Source: Scandinavium sp036495715 (lineage in GTDB: Bacteria > Pseudomonadota > Gammaproteobacteria > Enterobacterales > Enterobacteriaceae). Taken from it: a stretch of DNA of 64,000 bases. Location of the stretch: NCBI GenBank assembly GCA_036495715.1, contig DASXML010000075.1, positions 1 through 64,000 on the forward strand, given 5' to 3'. Each line of letters opens with the position of its first letter. Positions within the stretch are counted from its first letter, which is position 1. Below the pieces are notes generated by a model. That model saw only the letters and a list, made by a program, of their open reading frames with translations, ran no database searches and was not told where the DNA came from. Below, in pieces: positions 25,018 through 34,487 of this stretch. A program made the translations under genes and the position numbers.

Positions 25018-26547
25018 ATGACGGACTATCAGTCTATCGGGGAGTTTGTGCTGGCTGAGCAGAGTGAGGGACAGGTTACGCTGGTTATCGATAAAAACCG
25101 GAAGAGTGATCTGCTGGTTCAGCGCTGGGCGATGGATCAACGACAGCAGTGGCCGGAAGCGACAACGGTGTTTGTGCCGTTAAGTGAGCTGAAGCTCAGA
25201 CGCTCAGGCAACCACGGAATGCTCTCACAATTCGTGACCGCAGGGGAGATTTCACCCTGGAGTGAAGTGCAGAACCGGATGGTGTCTTACCTCACGCTGG
25301 CACAGTCCATGGCGGCATCCGATATCCATATTACCGTTATGCGCAGTGCCGGACTGGCGATTATCCAGATGCGGTTGCATGGCGAGCTGGAAGTTATTGA
25401 TGAGCTGACGGCCGTGGAAGGGGATGCACTGATTTCCACGTTGTTTATGTCGATGTGTGATGTCCGTATCCCCCCGGCATTTGATGACAGCGACGTGCAG
25501 GCGGGCCGTGTGGATGCACGCTTTGCCCGAGCCGCGGGCCTTTTTGGCGCCCGCTATCAGCATATGCCGACCGTCGATGGCGTATATGTCGTTTTGCGCA
25601 CTATCGTCGATGACAGCGACCGGGTGCCGTCGCCGGAAACACTGGGTTTTTTGCCTGAACAGATAGATGGCGTACATCAGATCCTGCGCCAGCCTCAGGG
25701 GGCGGTGTTACTGACCGGGCCAACAGGTTCAGGAAAAAGCACCACGCTGCGTGTATTCAGTAATCTCTGGCTGGCACGTACCCGTTGCCGGCGGCGGTTG
25801 CTGACGGTTGAAAATCCGCCCGAAGGGCGTATCGCGGACGCCATTCAGACCCCGGTCACCGACGGGGACTGGGGTAAATCGAACGCCGCCATGCTGCGCT
25901 CTGATCCGGATGCCATTCTGATTGGCGAACTTCAGGATCTGGATGCGCTGATGGCCGCTATCTATGCGGCGCATACCGGGCATATTGTGCTGGCAACCCT
26001 GCACACCAACAGTGCGGCAGGCTCCTTGCCACGTATGGAGATTATGGGGGCCGATCGGCGTCTGCTGGCCGATGCCCAGCTGATTATCGGTCTTATTAGC
26101 CAGCGCCTTCTGCCGGTACTGTGTGCGCACTGTAGCCTCTCCTGGGCGGATAAGGCCCCGACGCTCAGTCTTCAGACCCGTGACTATCTGGAAAAATATT
26201 GCACAGTTGCCGGGATGTGCGTACCAGCTCAACTTCGCTTTCATAACCCTGAAGGCTGTGAGCGGTGTCGCAGAGTGGTTTCCCTTACGGGAAGAGTGGT
26301 CAGCAGAGGGATTACCGGGCGCACGGCGGTGGCAGAGATTATTCGCCCGGATGCACGTTTTATGGCGCTGTGGCGGGAGTATGGCACCGCTGTCGCGCGT
26401 CAGTACTGGCTGAATGCCGGTGGAGTGAGCCGAAGAAGCCACCTGCTGTACCACCTGGGACAGGGACGCGTCGATCCGCTGATGGGGGATGAGATTGTGC
26501 CGCTTGATGAAGATGAACTTCTGTACTGTGAGGTTCCTCATGTCTGA
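25018..26547 (+). CDS. pilQ: Type IVB pilus assembly ATPase PilQ
   Basis: 509 residues of the GspE/PilB secretion ATPase superfamily. Walker A LLTGPTGSGKSTT (about 232-244), Asp box around ENPPEGRIADAIQTPV, Walker B ILIGELQDLDAL and His box VLATLHTNSA are present. A CAHC plus CERC pair gives the zinc tetracysteine motif. It powers pilus extension from the cytoplasm. No separate retraction ATPase is in the operon, as in R64. Confidence 0.93.
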   Translation: MTDYQSIGEFVLAEQSEGQVTLVIDKNRKSDLLVQRWAMDQRQQWPEATTVFVPLSELKLRRSGNHGMLSQFVTAGEISPWSEVQNRMVSYLTLAQSMAASDIHITVMRSAGLAIIQMRLHGELEVIDELTAVEGDALISTLFMSMCDVRIPPAFDDSDVQAGRVDARFARAAGLFGARYQHMPTVDGVYVVLRTIVDDSDRVPSPETLGFLPEQIDGVHQILRQPQGAVLLTGPTGSGKSTTLRVFSNLWLARTRCRRRLLTVENPPEGRIADAIQTPVTDGDWGKSNAAMLRSDPDAILIGELQDLDALMAAIYAAHTGHIVLATLHTNSAAGSLPRMEIMGADRRLLADAQLIIGLISQRLLPVLCAHCSLSWADKAPTLSLQTRDYLEKYCTVAGMCVPAQLRFHNPEGCERCRRVVSLTGRVVSRGITGRTAVAEIIRPDARFMALWREYGTAVARQYWLNAGGVSRRSHLLYHLGQGRVDPLMGDEIVPLDEDELLYCEVPHV

Positions 26548-27652
26548 ACACCGTTTTGTGCCTGCACGGTCGATGACGCTTTTTCAGTGGCTGCGCTACC
26601 GGCTACTCAGACGAACATTCAACAGTCGTCACCGCCAGCCCTTCTATGAAACGTTACGCTTCCTGCTGGAGAACGGTAAACCGGAAGAAGAGGCGCTGCG
26701 GATGATTGGCGATGTTCACACCGATTTTGGGCGACACTGGCATCCTTTGTATGAACTGGTGCTCGATTGCCAGCAGGCATTGGGTGACAACCGCCCAGGG
26801 CATCAGATACAGGATGTATTCGCACTCTGGATCCCGCAGGAAGAAGCTGCGCTCCTGAGCGCGGGGCTCCGCACGGGCCAGTTGCCTGTTGCACTGGCGA
26901 AAGCGGACAAACTTATCGGCGTGCGCCGTCGCATTCATCAGCAGGTGATTTTCGCCTCCACCTACCCACTGGTACTGGTGGCGCTCTTCAGCGCCATGCT
27001 TGTGGTGAACAGCGAAAAACTCATACCGGTGTTAAGCAAAATGTCCTCTCCCTCCAGCTGGACCGGGGCACTCGGTCTTATGAACGGGCTGGCTGAATTT
27101 ACCCGGTCATGGGGGATGCTGAGTGCAATTGCGGCCTGCATGATGCTCGGGCTGGCATTCTGGTCGTTACCTCGCTGGACTGGATGGGGGCGAGAATATG
27201 CCGATCGTCTGCTGCCCTGGTCCCTGTATGCCGATTTGCAGGGGGCTGTCTTCCTGATGAATCTGGCGTCACTGCTGGATGCGGGCCTGCCGGAAATTGA
27301 TGTACTGGAGTCGCTGCGCAAAACGGCATCGCCCTGGCTTCGTGAACGGCTTGATGCCGCCATGGCGGGGATCCGCCGCGGACACAGCACCGGCATGGCG
27401 CTGCGCCACAGCGGTTTTGGTTTCCCGGACAGACAATCGGTTAACTACCTCTCGCTATTGGGCAAGGGCAAAGGTGCATCGGTGCTCATCAGCCGTTACG
27501 CGGAACGGGCGCTCGACGGCATTATCGCCCGCGTCAGTTTGCGAGCCAGTGCGGCCCGTGTCCTCTCACTGCTGCTTATCCTGCTGTTTTTTGCCCTGAT
27601 GGGTGAAATGGCCTGGCAAATCCAGGAAATGTCCCGAGTTCCCATGCATTAG
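26540..27652 (+). CDS. pilR: Type IVB pilus inner-membrane protein PilR (GspF-like)
   Basis: 370 residues from the ATG at 26540, overlapping pilQ by 8 bases. Two GspF-like cytoplasmic repeats alternate with three membrane helices (VIFASTYPLVLVALFSAMLVV, a segment about 198-218, and VLSLLLILLFFALMGEMAW). It is the inner-membrane platform that couples the PilQ motor to pilin assembly. Confidence 0.9.
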   Translation: MSEHRFVPARSMTLFQWLRYRLLRRTFNSRHRQPFYETLRFLLENGKPEEEALRMIGDVHTDFGRHWHPLYELVLDCQQALGDNRPGHQIQDVFALWIPQEEAALLSAGLRTGQLPVALAKADKLIGVRRRIHQQVIFASTYPLVLVALFSAMLVVNSEKLIPVLSKMSSPSSWTGALGLMNGLAEFTRSWGMLSAIAACMMLGLAFWSLPRWTGWGREYADRLLPWSLYADLQGAVFLMNLASLLDAGLPEIDVLESLRKTASPWLRERLDAAMAGIRRGHSTGMALRHSGFGFPDRQSVNYLSLLGKGKGASVLISRYAERALDGIIARVSLRASAARVLSLLLILLFFALMGEMAWQIQEMSRVPMH

Positions 27653-27669
27653 CTAAAAGGAAACATTCT

Positions 27670-28287
27670 ATGCTGAAGCTGTTTCGTGCTGCGTATTCCA
27701 TTAACACACCTCGCAAATCCGGAGAGCCTGATCGCGGGTGGGGGATCACTGACCAGGGCAGCGCCGGCATTATTGGCATTATTGCGCTGGTTGTCGTGGT
27801 GGGGCTGGTCTGGGGTCTGTGGGCGCTGTTCAACAGTGGCTCTGAGGCATCCAATATTCAGGATATTGCCACTAAAACCAAAGGGTATATGGGCGGCCGC
27901 GGGGGCTATAACTTTACCAGTGGCAGCACCATGACCGGCAATTTTATTCAGCGCGGGTTTGCACCAGGCAATATGAAAGTGGTGGGCGATGAAACCTCCG
28001 GTACCGCGACTTTATGGAATATCTGGGGCGGTCAGGTGCTTCTTGCTCCTGTGGCGGGAAGCGGAGGGATGAATACCGGTTTTTCCATCACCTACAATAG
28101 CGTGCCGCTGCGTGACTGTATTTCTCTCGCGCAGCAATTCGGTAACGGTATCATTTTCACCCAGATGGCGCTCAACAGTAGTGTGCACAGCGATGGTATG
28201 GTATCACCGGAAGATGCCGGTAAAGAGTGTACGCGTAACAGCGGGAGTACTGGCACAAACACCCTGATTTTTACGGTTAACGGGTAA
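27670..28287 (+). CDS. pilS: Major type IVB prepilin PilS
   Basis: 205 residues. A long polar leader ends at DRG-W (predicted cleavage after Gly23), followed by GITDQGSAGIIGIIALVVVVG, the hydrophobic N-terminal pilin helix. The usual Glu5 of mature pilins is not obvious here. The C-terminal half holds two Cys (DCISLAQ and KECTRN) that could form the pilin disulfide. It is preceded by AAAAGGAAA. PilV shares the same RG-W processing site. Confidence 0.88.
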   Translation: MLKLFRAAYSINTPRKSGEPDRGWGITDQGSAGIIGIIALVVVVGLVWGLWALFNSGSEASNIQDIATKTKGYMGGRGGYNFTSGSTMTGNFIQRGFAPGNMKVVGDETSGTATLWNIWGGQVLLAPVAGSGGMNTGFSITYNSVPLRDCISLAQQFGNGIIFTQMALNSSVHSDGMVSPEDAGKECTRNSGSTGTNTLIFTVNG

Positions 28288-28291
28288 GCGT

Positions 28292-28768
28292 GTGCGATGC
28301 CTGCTGATGATATTGCTGCTGTTCTGGGCGATGTCTTCCCGGGCATTTTGCTTTGATGTCGCGGGAGCGAAATACCACGTTGACCCGCTGCTTATCGAAG
28401 CGATCGCCACAGGGGAAAGCAACCTTCATCCCGCCATCGAGCATGTTAACCGACAACCTGCAACGGGGCGTTTTCTGAGCCGGGATTACGGGCTGATGCA
28501 GATTAACTCTTCGCATCTGCCCGGACTTATTCAGGCGGGGGTGATCCACGGTGCCCGCGACCTGCTGGATCATCCTTGCCTGAATGTGCAGGTGGGGACA
28601 TGGATCCTGGCACAACACTTTCAAATCTGTGGCGTGAGCTGGAACTGCCTTGGCTCCTATAACGCCGGGTTCCGACAGGACAGGCATGAAACCCGCGAGG
28701 CCTATGCGAATCGTATTTATTCCATTTACCGTCGTTTGCTGAGACAAAAACGAGGACTCCAGGTATGA
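28292..28768 (+). CDS. pilT: Pilus lytic transglycosylase PilT (R64 type)
   Basis: 158 residues from a GTG at 28292; an in-frame ATG at 28307 is an alternative. A signal peptide precedes an SLT lysozyme-like domain with catalytic Glu in ATGESNLHPAIEHVN, then GLMQINSSHLP and SYNAGF. It locally opens peptidoglycan for the pilus. In R64 nomenclature PilT is this enzyme, not the retraction ATPase. Confidence 0.88.
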   Translation: MRCLLMILLLFWAMSSRAFCFDVAGAKYHVDPLLIEAIATGESNLHPAIEHVNRQPATGRFLSRDYGLMQINSSHLPGLIQAGVIHGARDLLDHPCLNVQVGTWILAQHFQICGVSWNCLGSYNAGFRQDRHETREAYANRIYSIYRRLLRQKRGLQV

Positions 28769-29421
28769 GCGTACTCTGGTTTTGCGCGCCCTGGCCATTT
28801 GCGTTGCCTGCTTTCTGCATTTTTCTGTTGGTCTTGTGGTATTTCGCACAGCGACTTGCTCTGGATATTTTTGTGGTGACAGGGATACAGGTGCAACCGC
28901 AGGCTGCAACGCAGGCACTCTGGGTAATGATATTCAGTGCTGTTATGACACTGTGTGTGATGTCACCCGCCACAACCTGGCTACAGTGCAGCGCACTGTT
29001 GTTTTGTGTATTTATCTTTCGCCTGTCACTGAGCGACGTGCTGACGGGTTTTCTTCCCCGGGTCATGACCGTCAGTTGTTTGCTGGCGGGATTGTGCTTT
29101 GCGGCCGGCTGTGCCGCTTTCGTGCGCCATCTTGAAGCGGCTGCGCTTATCGCTTCACTTCTGTGGGTACTCAGGGCCACCGGGAGGCGGTTTGCCTCGC
29201 GCGAGATGCTGGGCCTTGGCGATGTCTGGATGGGAAGTGCTCTGGGAGGCTGGCTTGGATGGCCTGCTTTATATGCTGTGTTGAGTGGTGGCGCGTTGTT
29301 TGCCGTCTGGTCAATCCTTGCCGGGCGTACTGAAAATGGCGGTCCGCTCGGCCCCTGGCTCGGTGGTGGTGCGATAGGTGTACTGCTCAATATGCTTTAT
29401 CAACCTGTACTGATGTGGTGA
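28765..29421 (+). CDS. pilU: Prepilin peptidase PilU
   Basis: 218 residues, highly hydrophobic with about six membrane helices. Two aspartates typical of A24 prepilin peptidases are visible: LSDVLTGFLP (about 92) and the GxGD motif in GLGDVWMGSALG (about 150). The methyltransferase cytoplasmic domain of PilD is absent, as in R64 PilU. It would cut PilS and PilV at their RG-W sites. It overlaps pilT by 4 bases. Confidence 0.88.
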   Translation: MSVLWFCAPWPFALPAFCIFLLVLWYFAQRLALDIFVVTGIQVQPQAATQALWVMIFSAVMTLCVMSPATTWLQCSALLFCVFIFRLSLSDVLTGFLPRVMTVSCLLAGLCFAAGCAAFVRHLEAAALIASLLWVLRATGRRFASREMLGLGDVWMGSALGGWLGWPALYAVLSGGALFAVWSILAGRTENGGPLGPWLGGGAIGVLLNMLYQPVLMW

Positions 29422-29424
29422 ACC

Positions 29425-30828
29425 ATGAACACACAATCCGGTGTAATGATTTCTCATGAGGATAGAGGCTGGGCACTGGCCTCAACGGGCGTGGCGTTAG
29501 TGATTCTGGTGATGGTGGTTATCTGGGGCGCCGGGCGCTGGAATGAATACTGGGATAAGCGCGACTGGCAGGTGAGTGCGGTGCAGGTATCCCGTTATGC
29601 TCAGGCTCTGAGGGCTTATACCGCCCAGAATTATGACACGCTGCTGGCGGCCGCGACCACCACCACGCCGGTGAGTATCACAACCGCGATGCTCAAAAAT
29701 ACCGGCTTTCTGGAGGCGGGATTCAGCGACAACCTCTCAGCAGGCCAGCAACTTCACGCTGTGCTTATCCGCAATGCCACCAATACCGGCGTACTGCAGG
29801 GACTGATTGTCAGTCAGGGCGGGACGCCGTTGCCCTTTATGGCGCTCCGGGATATTTCTGTGGCGGTGACGACCGGGCTGGGCGGCTACCTCTGGAACAG
29901 CACCACTACGGTGACGGGGGCCAACAACAGCTGGAGTGTACCATTAAGCGGGTTTGGGCTCAGCAGCTCAGGCGGGCATATCGCTGCGCTGCTGACTGCC
30001 GATGAGCTTACCGCTGCCCGGCAGGATACCGACAGATTGTATCGCTTCGCGGTGACCGGCAATCCGGATCTGAACCGCATGCACACCAGTATCGATATGG
30101 GGGCCAATAATCTCAACAATACCGGCAGCGTGAATGCGATATCGGGAAACTTTAGCGGTGCCGTTGCGGCGGGGAGTAACGTGACGGCCGGAGGCAATGT
30201 GACGGCAAATGGTGGCATGACGGCTGCCGGTGATATTCGCAGCACGGCAGGCTGGCTGATTTCACGAGGGAGCAAGGGCTGGCTGAACGAAACCTGGCAG
30301 GGCGGATTTTACATGTCCGACAGCGACTGGGTGAGGGCGGTCAATAATACGGGGATCTACACCGGTGGACAGATGCGTGGTGGAAGCGTCAGGGCTGATG
30401 GGCGTTTATCGACAGGGGATGTTCTGCAGCTCGATGAGGTCAATACGGCCGGTGCCGGGTGTTCTCTTAATGGACTGGTGAGCCGCGACAGCGTCGGGGC
30501 TATCTTATCCTGTCAGAATGGCAAGTGGGTGAGCAGCGGTGGCAGCGGTTTCAAGGCACCTCCGCCCCAGACGATTTCGTGCGGAACGTCTTACAATACC
30601 TACGTTGATATGACGGTCTACGCCAGAGTCGATAATACAGGTCAGGTTTACACGCGTATGGATACGGACTCTGATATTTCGACGGACTGGATCAAAGGCT
30701 CCACTGCAGGCGTTGCCGATATCACGATTGGCGGACTCACCGGACATGGCTCTTATACCACCTGTGCTTCAGGCAATGCCTGTACTTCGCATGACACCGT
30801 TTGCTTTGCTGGCTGGAACTGGGGTTAA
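29425..30828 (+). CDS. pilV: Minor pilin and tip adhesin PilV
   Basis: 467 residues. Prepilin leader ends EDRG-W (cleavage after Gly15), then ALASTGVALVILVMVVIWG. The middle has a repetitive Asn/Gly-rich stretch (ANNLNNTGSVNAISGNFSG, SNVTAGGNVTANGG). The C-terminal domain is Cys-containing. In R64 this end selects the recipient and is shuffled by the Rci recombinase. Here the frame ends normally, with no inverted C-terminal cassettes and no rci gene downstream in the window, so the tip type appears fixed. Confidence 0.87.
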   Translation: MNTQSGVMISHEDRGWALASTGVALVILVMVVIWGAGRWNEYWDKRDWQVSAVQVSRYAQALRAYTAQNYDTLLAAATTTTPVSITTAMLKNTGFLEAGFSDNLSAGQQLHAVLIRNATNTGVLQGLIVSQGGTPLPFMALRDISVAVTTGLGGYLWNSTTTVTGANNSWSVPLSGFGLSSSGGHIAALLTADELTAARQDTDRLYRFAVTGNPDLNRMHTSIDMGANNLNNTGSVNAISGNFSGAVAAGSNVTAGGNVTANGGMTAAGDIRSTAGWLISRGSKGWLNETWQGGFYMSDSDWVRAVNNTGIYTGGQMRGGSVRADGRLSTGDVLQLDEVNTAGAGCSLNGLVSRDSVGAILSCQNGKWVSSGGSGFKAPPPQTISCGTSYNTYVDMTVYARVDNTGQVYTRMDTDSDISTDWIKGSTAGVADITIGGLTGHGSYTTCASGNACTSHDTVCFAGWNWG

Positions 30829-30860
30829 CATGACCATTTGTTACCAGACAGCAATTTCAA

Positions 30861-30895
30861 TATGAGTAACCCCCCGTCGGTTATTGACGGAGGGG
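30861..30895. terminator. Hairpin between pilV and the STAND gene
   Basis: CCCCCGTC/GACGGAGGGGG stem with one bulged base and a short loop, between the convergent ends of pilV and the - strand gene. A T tract is weak, so efficiency is uncertain. Confidence 0.5.
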
Positions 30896-30918
30896 GATAA
30901 TACCGGCACTACAAATTG

Positions 30919-33900
30919 TTACTTGAGTCTTTCGAGCCCAATCTGTTTTGACACATTACCAAAATTGATACCTGCCAGAGAACAAATCTGCTGTGCATCT
31001 TTATCTGTTCTTTCAAACATATATAAGTAATTAAGTATGATTGATTTCGTAAGCCGATCGGATAGATGATTTTTCTCGAACTCGTTGAGCGAACGTTTTA
31101 ACTGCTCATTTGACACGGTATTACCCAGCTCCAACATTGTGGCAAGCTTTATCAGTTTTCCTGCATTTGAATCCATTTCATCACAGACATCATCAATCAC
31201 CTGCTGCAGATTGATGCTGCCAATAGATGCTGATATTTTTGTGATAAAAAAGAAGCACAAACCAAATATCATTTCAAACATCAGCTTTCGGGCCACCTCA
31301 CGCATTGAATTTTCGGTGTTGTTTTCGAATTTAGACTGTAGTTTTTCCAGTATCTTCATTTCAATCAAATCGATGGAGCTTTCAGCGTTCTGTTCAATTA
31401 ATGAGAAGAAATAGTCAAGCGAACGTAAAGGGGCCTTAATAGCTTCTTCAAGTAATTTTTTCTTCTGGTTTACTTTCAGTGAGCCATAATAGTTTCGGGA
31501 TAATTGACCTAATATCTCAAGCGATTTAAACGTGAGATTCATATCCTTGAGATAATTACTTGCCTCACCAATATCTTTTTGTTCCTGGCTGGCCTGAGTG
31601 GAGTGCACTGATGCAGTACTATCATCACTGTCTTCACGATTAAGAATAGAATCATAATCGTGCCCATGGCCATCTTCAATATTATCTTTTTGTGTCTCCA
31701 TTCGTTTCCTGAGTTCCAGACGGTTCTGCCGTTCAAACGTTACAGGGGTCATCGGTAGTTTATTGACGATATTGTTGACAAACTGAGTATCAATATCAAG
31801 CCGATAAGGCGTGGATTTGGAGAAAAGACTCTGTGCCTGCAACACAACCTTATCCAGTATGGATTCGTCCCGAGAGTGGTGGGTCAAAAACATTAATATA
31901 CTCATGCTCTTTCTGCGTCCGAGTGTTGACACAAGAGCATCAATGATATCAATTGTCTCCTTCGTTCTGATTGTGTCAGAAAGATATTTTGCTATAAAGA
32001 AATAGTACACATAAGGATATTTAAACTTGTAATAATTACCTTCTTTTCTCTCGAGGATCTTAGCATTAACAAGCAATTTTAAGCGACTTTCGAAATCTAT
32101 CTTTACACCATAATCACTACAGAAGTCACGATTGAAATTCCACAGTGAATCTTTTGAGTCATCTTTAAGGTTGTTTGTAAAAAAATAATTCGATAGGTTT
32201 TTTACGTAGTTAAACAACTCATCGAGTTCCTCTTTTTTTACCGATGCTTTGCCTAGACTTTGTGTGATTAGATACTCATAATAATAACCATATGTATTGG
32301 CACTGACTTCCAGTGCATTGCCACTTTCCATGGACTGTAGGAGTGTTAATAAAAAGAAAGGGGTGGATGGGACATAGTTTCTGCCTATTATTTTTGTGAT
32401 TGTTTTAGCAGCATGGTTGTTTTTGTAAATGAGCATGCCATTATCTTGATTGCAATCTTCTTTAATTTGGTTCCACTTATTCACCAGTTCATAGCGTAAT
32501 CTGTGTCCAAGCTTGAGTATCTCATATTTATAAAATTCATCATCGAAATAACTATCGCCCAAAAGTTCACTTCCACTGAAATCATAGGTGTCGCTAACCG
32601 TTATTATTATTTTATCGAAAATATTGCTGGATTTTGTTAGAAATGATGATATCGATTTCTTGTCCCCTTTAATATATTCAAAACCATCAAGTAGTAGTAT
32701 TTTTTCACCTTTAAGGTTTATAAAATCAACTCCATTGAGATTATCATACTGTTTTGTTACACTGCGCGATATGATTTTATCATATTCTATATATCCATTT
32801 CTGATGGAACTTCCTTCAATCAGCAACGGGGTTTGATTATTGCCAATGGCATCGATATAGAATTTTTTTAGAAGTGTGGATTTTCCGCAATATTCATCCC
32901 CGATGAGTAATGTTTTTCTTTTATCACTCTTGAGTATATTGATGGATGAAATTTTTTTCATGTCGAATTTGTTTTCCTCACTGAGTATTTTCAGATTTGG
33001 ATAGACAAATACGTCATTCAAGTCTATAGTATCTTTGTCAGGATGGATGTAATGCACGCCAATGTCAAGAAGGCTAGTGTAATATTCGTAATTTACTGTG
33101 GCAGTATTGTTGGATATGGAGTGTGATTTCAATATTTCATTTTTATTGTAATTTTTCCCGAGTTTGAACTCATTGTTATTCCAGATGTAACTTTTAATGT
33201 TGACAGTCGAGTCCTCGGTTTCAAATGTTAAAAACCCATTCTCCTCGATGCCAGGGTCATCAAATGGCATAGCTTCAATCATCAGGCAAGAATTGCTTTC
33301 ACCCATTATTTTAAAGTTGTCATTTAAATGTTCATGCCCCGTTACGATGATTGAGTAACCCTCCCGAATTATATTTCTGACAGCTTTTTGATTATCCGGT
33401 TCAAACCATGAAAGAGGGTGGTGGAAGAAAAGAATATTGTTCTGACCTTTATCTACCTTGGGAAGGTACTTAACAGGAAATTTAATGTCCCCCCCTCGCT
33501 CATGCAGCATTGAACACCATGCTGAGTTAAAGGTCGCCACGGTTATTCCTGTTAATGGTGTGGCGATTTCATAACATTCGGATAGCGGCGTAACGTTTTT
33601 AGGTGTAAAGGTCTGAAGTTTTTTTTTGAACTCAAAAAAATCATCCATACCTTTTTTGATTATATAAATGGATTCTTCATCCTGTAGTTCGACATCCATT
33701 TTTAATAAGTGACTTCGTGTTGTGGATGACGTATAACTGGAAAAGTCATGATCATGGTTACCTGGGCACATAATTAAATCATAGTTAGTAGCCAGTTCTT
33801 CAAAAACATTCTCTAGATAGTCATATTCCTCTTTTTTACCGCTAAATGCTAAATCTCCAGAGACTATAATTACAATGTTATTGTAGTCACCTAATTTTCG

Positions 33901-34008
33901 AATTGCATTTAGGGTTTTGATGAAAACATCCATCTTATGAAGGATTTCGTTTTTATTCGCTGTTTTAATGTGTATGTCACTAAGGATAACAAAGAGATTT
34001 TTATACAT
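30919..34008 (-). CDS. Calcineurin-like phosphoesterase fused to STAND/NACHT-like NTPase (candidate anti-phage protein)
   Basis: 1029 residues from the ATG at 34008 behind GGAG; an ATG 12 bases earlier lacks a site. The N-terminal metallophosphoesterase domain (about 1-255) has a complete metal site: LSDIHI, VSGDLAF, CPGNHDHD, FFHHPLSW and VTGHEH. A STAND-like P-loop NTPase follows, with Walker A GDEYCGKST (about 370-378), Walker B ILLLDGFEY (about 437-445) and a sensor strand IIITVSDTYDFSG. The rest is helical with an acidic linker near 790-830. The gene is alone, AT-rich and opposite to the ICE genes, thus cargo. STAND proteins with varied N-terminal effectors (Avs, bNACHT) are known defence proteins; function here is inference. 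Confidence 0.75.
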   Translation of the reverse strand: MYKNLFVILSDIHIKTANKNEILHKMDVFIKTLNAIRKLGDYNNIVIIVSGDLAFSGKKEEYDYLENVFEELATNYDLIMCPGNHDHDFSSYTSSTTRSHLLKMDVELQDEESIYIIKKGMDDFFEFKKKLQTFTPKNVTPLSECYEIATPLTGITVATFNSAWCSMLHERGGDIKFPVKYLPKVDKGQNNILFFHHPLSWFEPDNQKAVRNIIREGYSIIVTGHEHLNDNFKIMGESNSCLMIEAMPFDDPGIEENGFLTFETEDSTVNIKSYIWNNNEFKLGKNYNKNEILKSHSISNNTATVNYEYYTSLLDIGVHYIHPDKDTIDLNDVFVYPNLKILSEENKFDMKKISSINILKSDKRKTLLIGDEYCGKSTLLKKFYIDAIGNNQTPLLIEGSSIRNGYIEYDKIISRSVTKQYDNLNGVDFINLKGEKILLLDGFEYIKGDKKSISSFLTKSSNIFDKIIITVSDTYDFSGSELLGDSYFDDEFYKYEILKLGHRLRYELVNKWNQIKEDCNQDNGMLIYKNNHAAKTITKIIGRNYVPSTPFFLLTLLQSMESGNALEVSANTYGYYYEYLITQSLGKASVKKEELDELFNYVKNLSNYFFTNNLKDDSKDSLWNFNRDFCSDYGVKIDFESRLKLLVNAKILERKEGNYYKFKYPYVYYFFIAKYLSDTIRTKETIDIIDALVSTLGRRKSMSILMFLTHHSRDESILDKVVLQAQSLFSKSTPYRLDIDTQFVNNIVNKLPMTPVTFERQNRLELRKRMETQKDNIEDGHGHDYDSILNREDSDDSTASVHSTQASQEQKDIGEASNYLKDMNLTFKSLEILGQLSRNYYGSLKVNQKKKLLEEAIKAPLRSLDYFFSLIEQNAESSIDLIEMKILEKLQSKFENNTENSMREVARKLMFEMIFGLCFFFITKISASIGSINLQQVIDDVCDEMDSNAGKLIKLATMLELGNTVSNEQLKRSLNEFEKNHLSDRLTKSIILNYLYMFERTDKDAQQICSLAGINFGNVSKQIGLERLK

Positions 34009-34487
34009 GTGTGACTCCATATTTATATATCAAAAGTTACAATTAATGATGTCTATGTCGGGAGTTTAAATCAATTGTGTGAAAGAGTTTTATTACAAAT
34101 TCATCGTAACACAACTTGTGATCATGTTGTTATTCTATTTACTGAACTTCATACCCTGCACACATTTTTTCGTACGTTAATGCGATGGTAGGGCAATGTA
34201 GTGGCCTCCTCTGGTACTGGATGACAACCCCTATTGAGTAATGCTGCGTGATGTTAGTACAGTCATTCGCTGTGAAAACAAGTGTGCACCTCGGCTTCTC
34301 TCAAGCAGTTGGTCAGTCGCCGCTTGTAAAACATTTAGTGAGCAATGAGTGACTAATTTGTGAACAAGTGAATATGACCTGGCATCGTAAAAAATCCGTC
34401 GAATCAAAAGTGAATTTTTTGTCGCTATAACTGTGTCGGTTGAGCACTGTTTGTCACTACGATATTGAAATATTCAGGGTGAACGGT
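34009..34487. other. Divergent intergenic region, about 480 bp
   Basis: AT-rich gap between the - strand STAND gene and the + strand transfer genes. It should hold both promoters. An inverted repeat ACAAC-N10-GTTGT (about 34112-34131) lies in the half next to the STAND gene and could be an operator. A TTG-started extension of the next gene (34440) begins here but lacks a ribosome-binding site. No gene recognised. Confidence 0.5.

Noticed and set aside
25729..26541. 270-codon frame on the - strand opposite pilQ
   Set aside because: Shadow of the pilQ ATPase, whose motifs are certain; no family resemblance or ribosome-binding site.
28527..29390. 287-codon frame on the - strand opposite pilT-pilU
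   Set aside because: Low-complexity Ser/Pro/Arg composition typical of an antisense shadow; the + strand holds two clear pilus genes.
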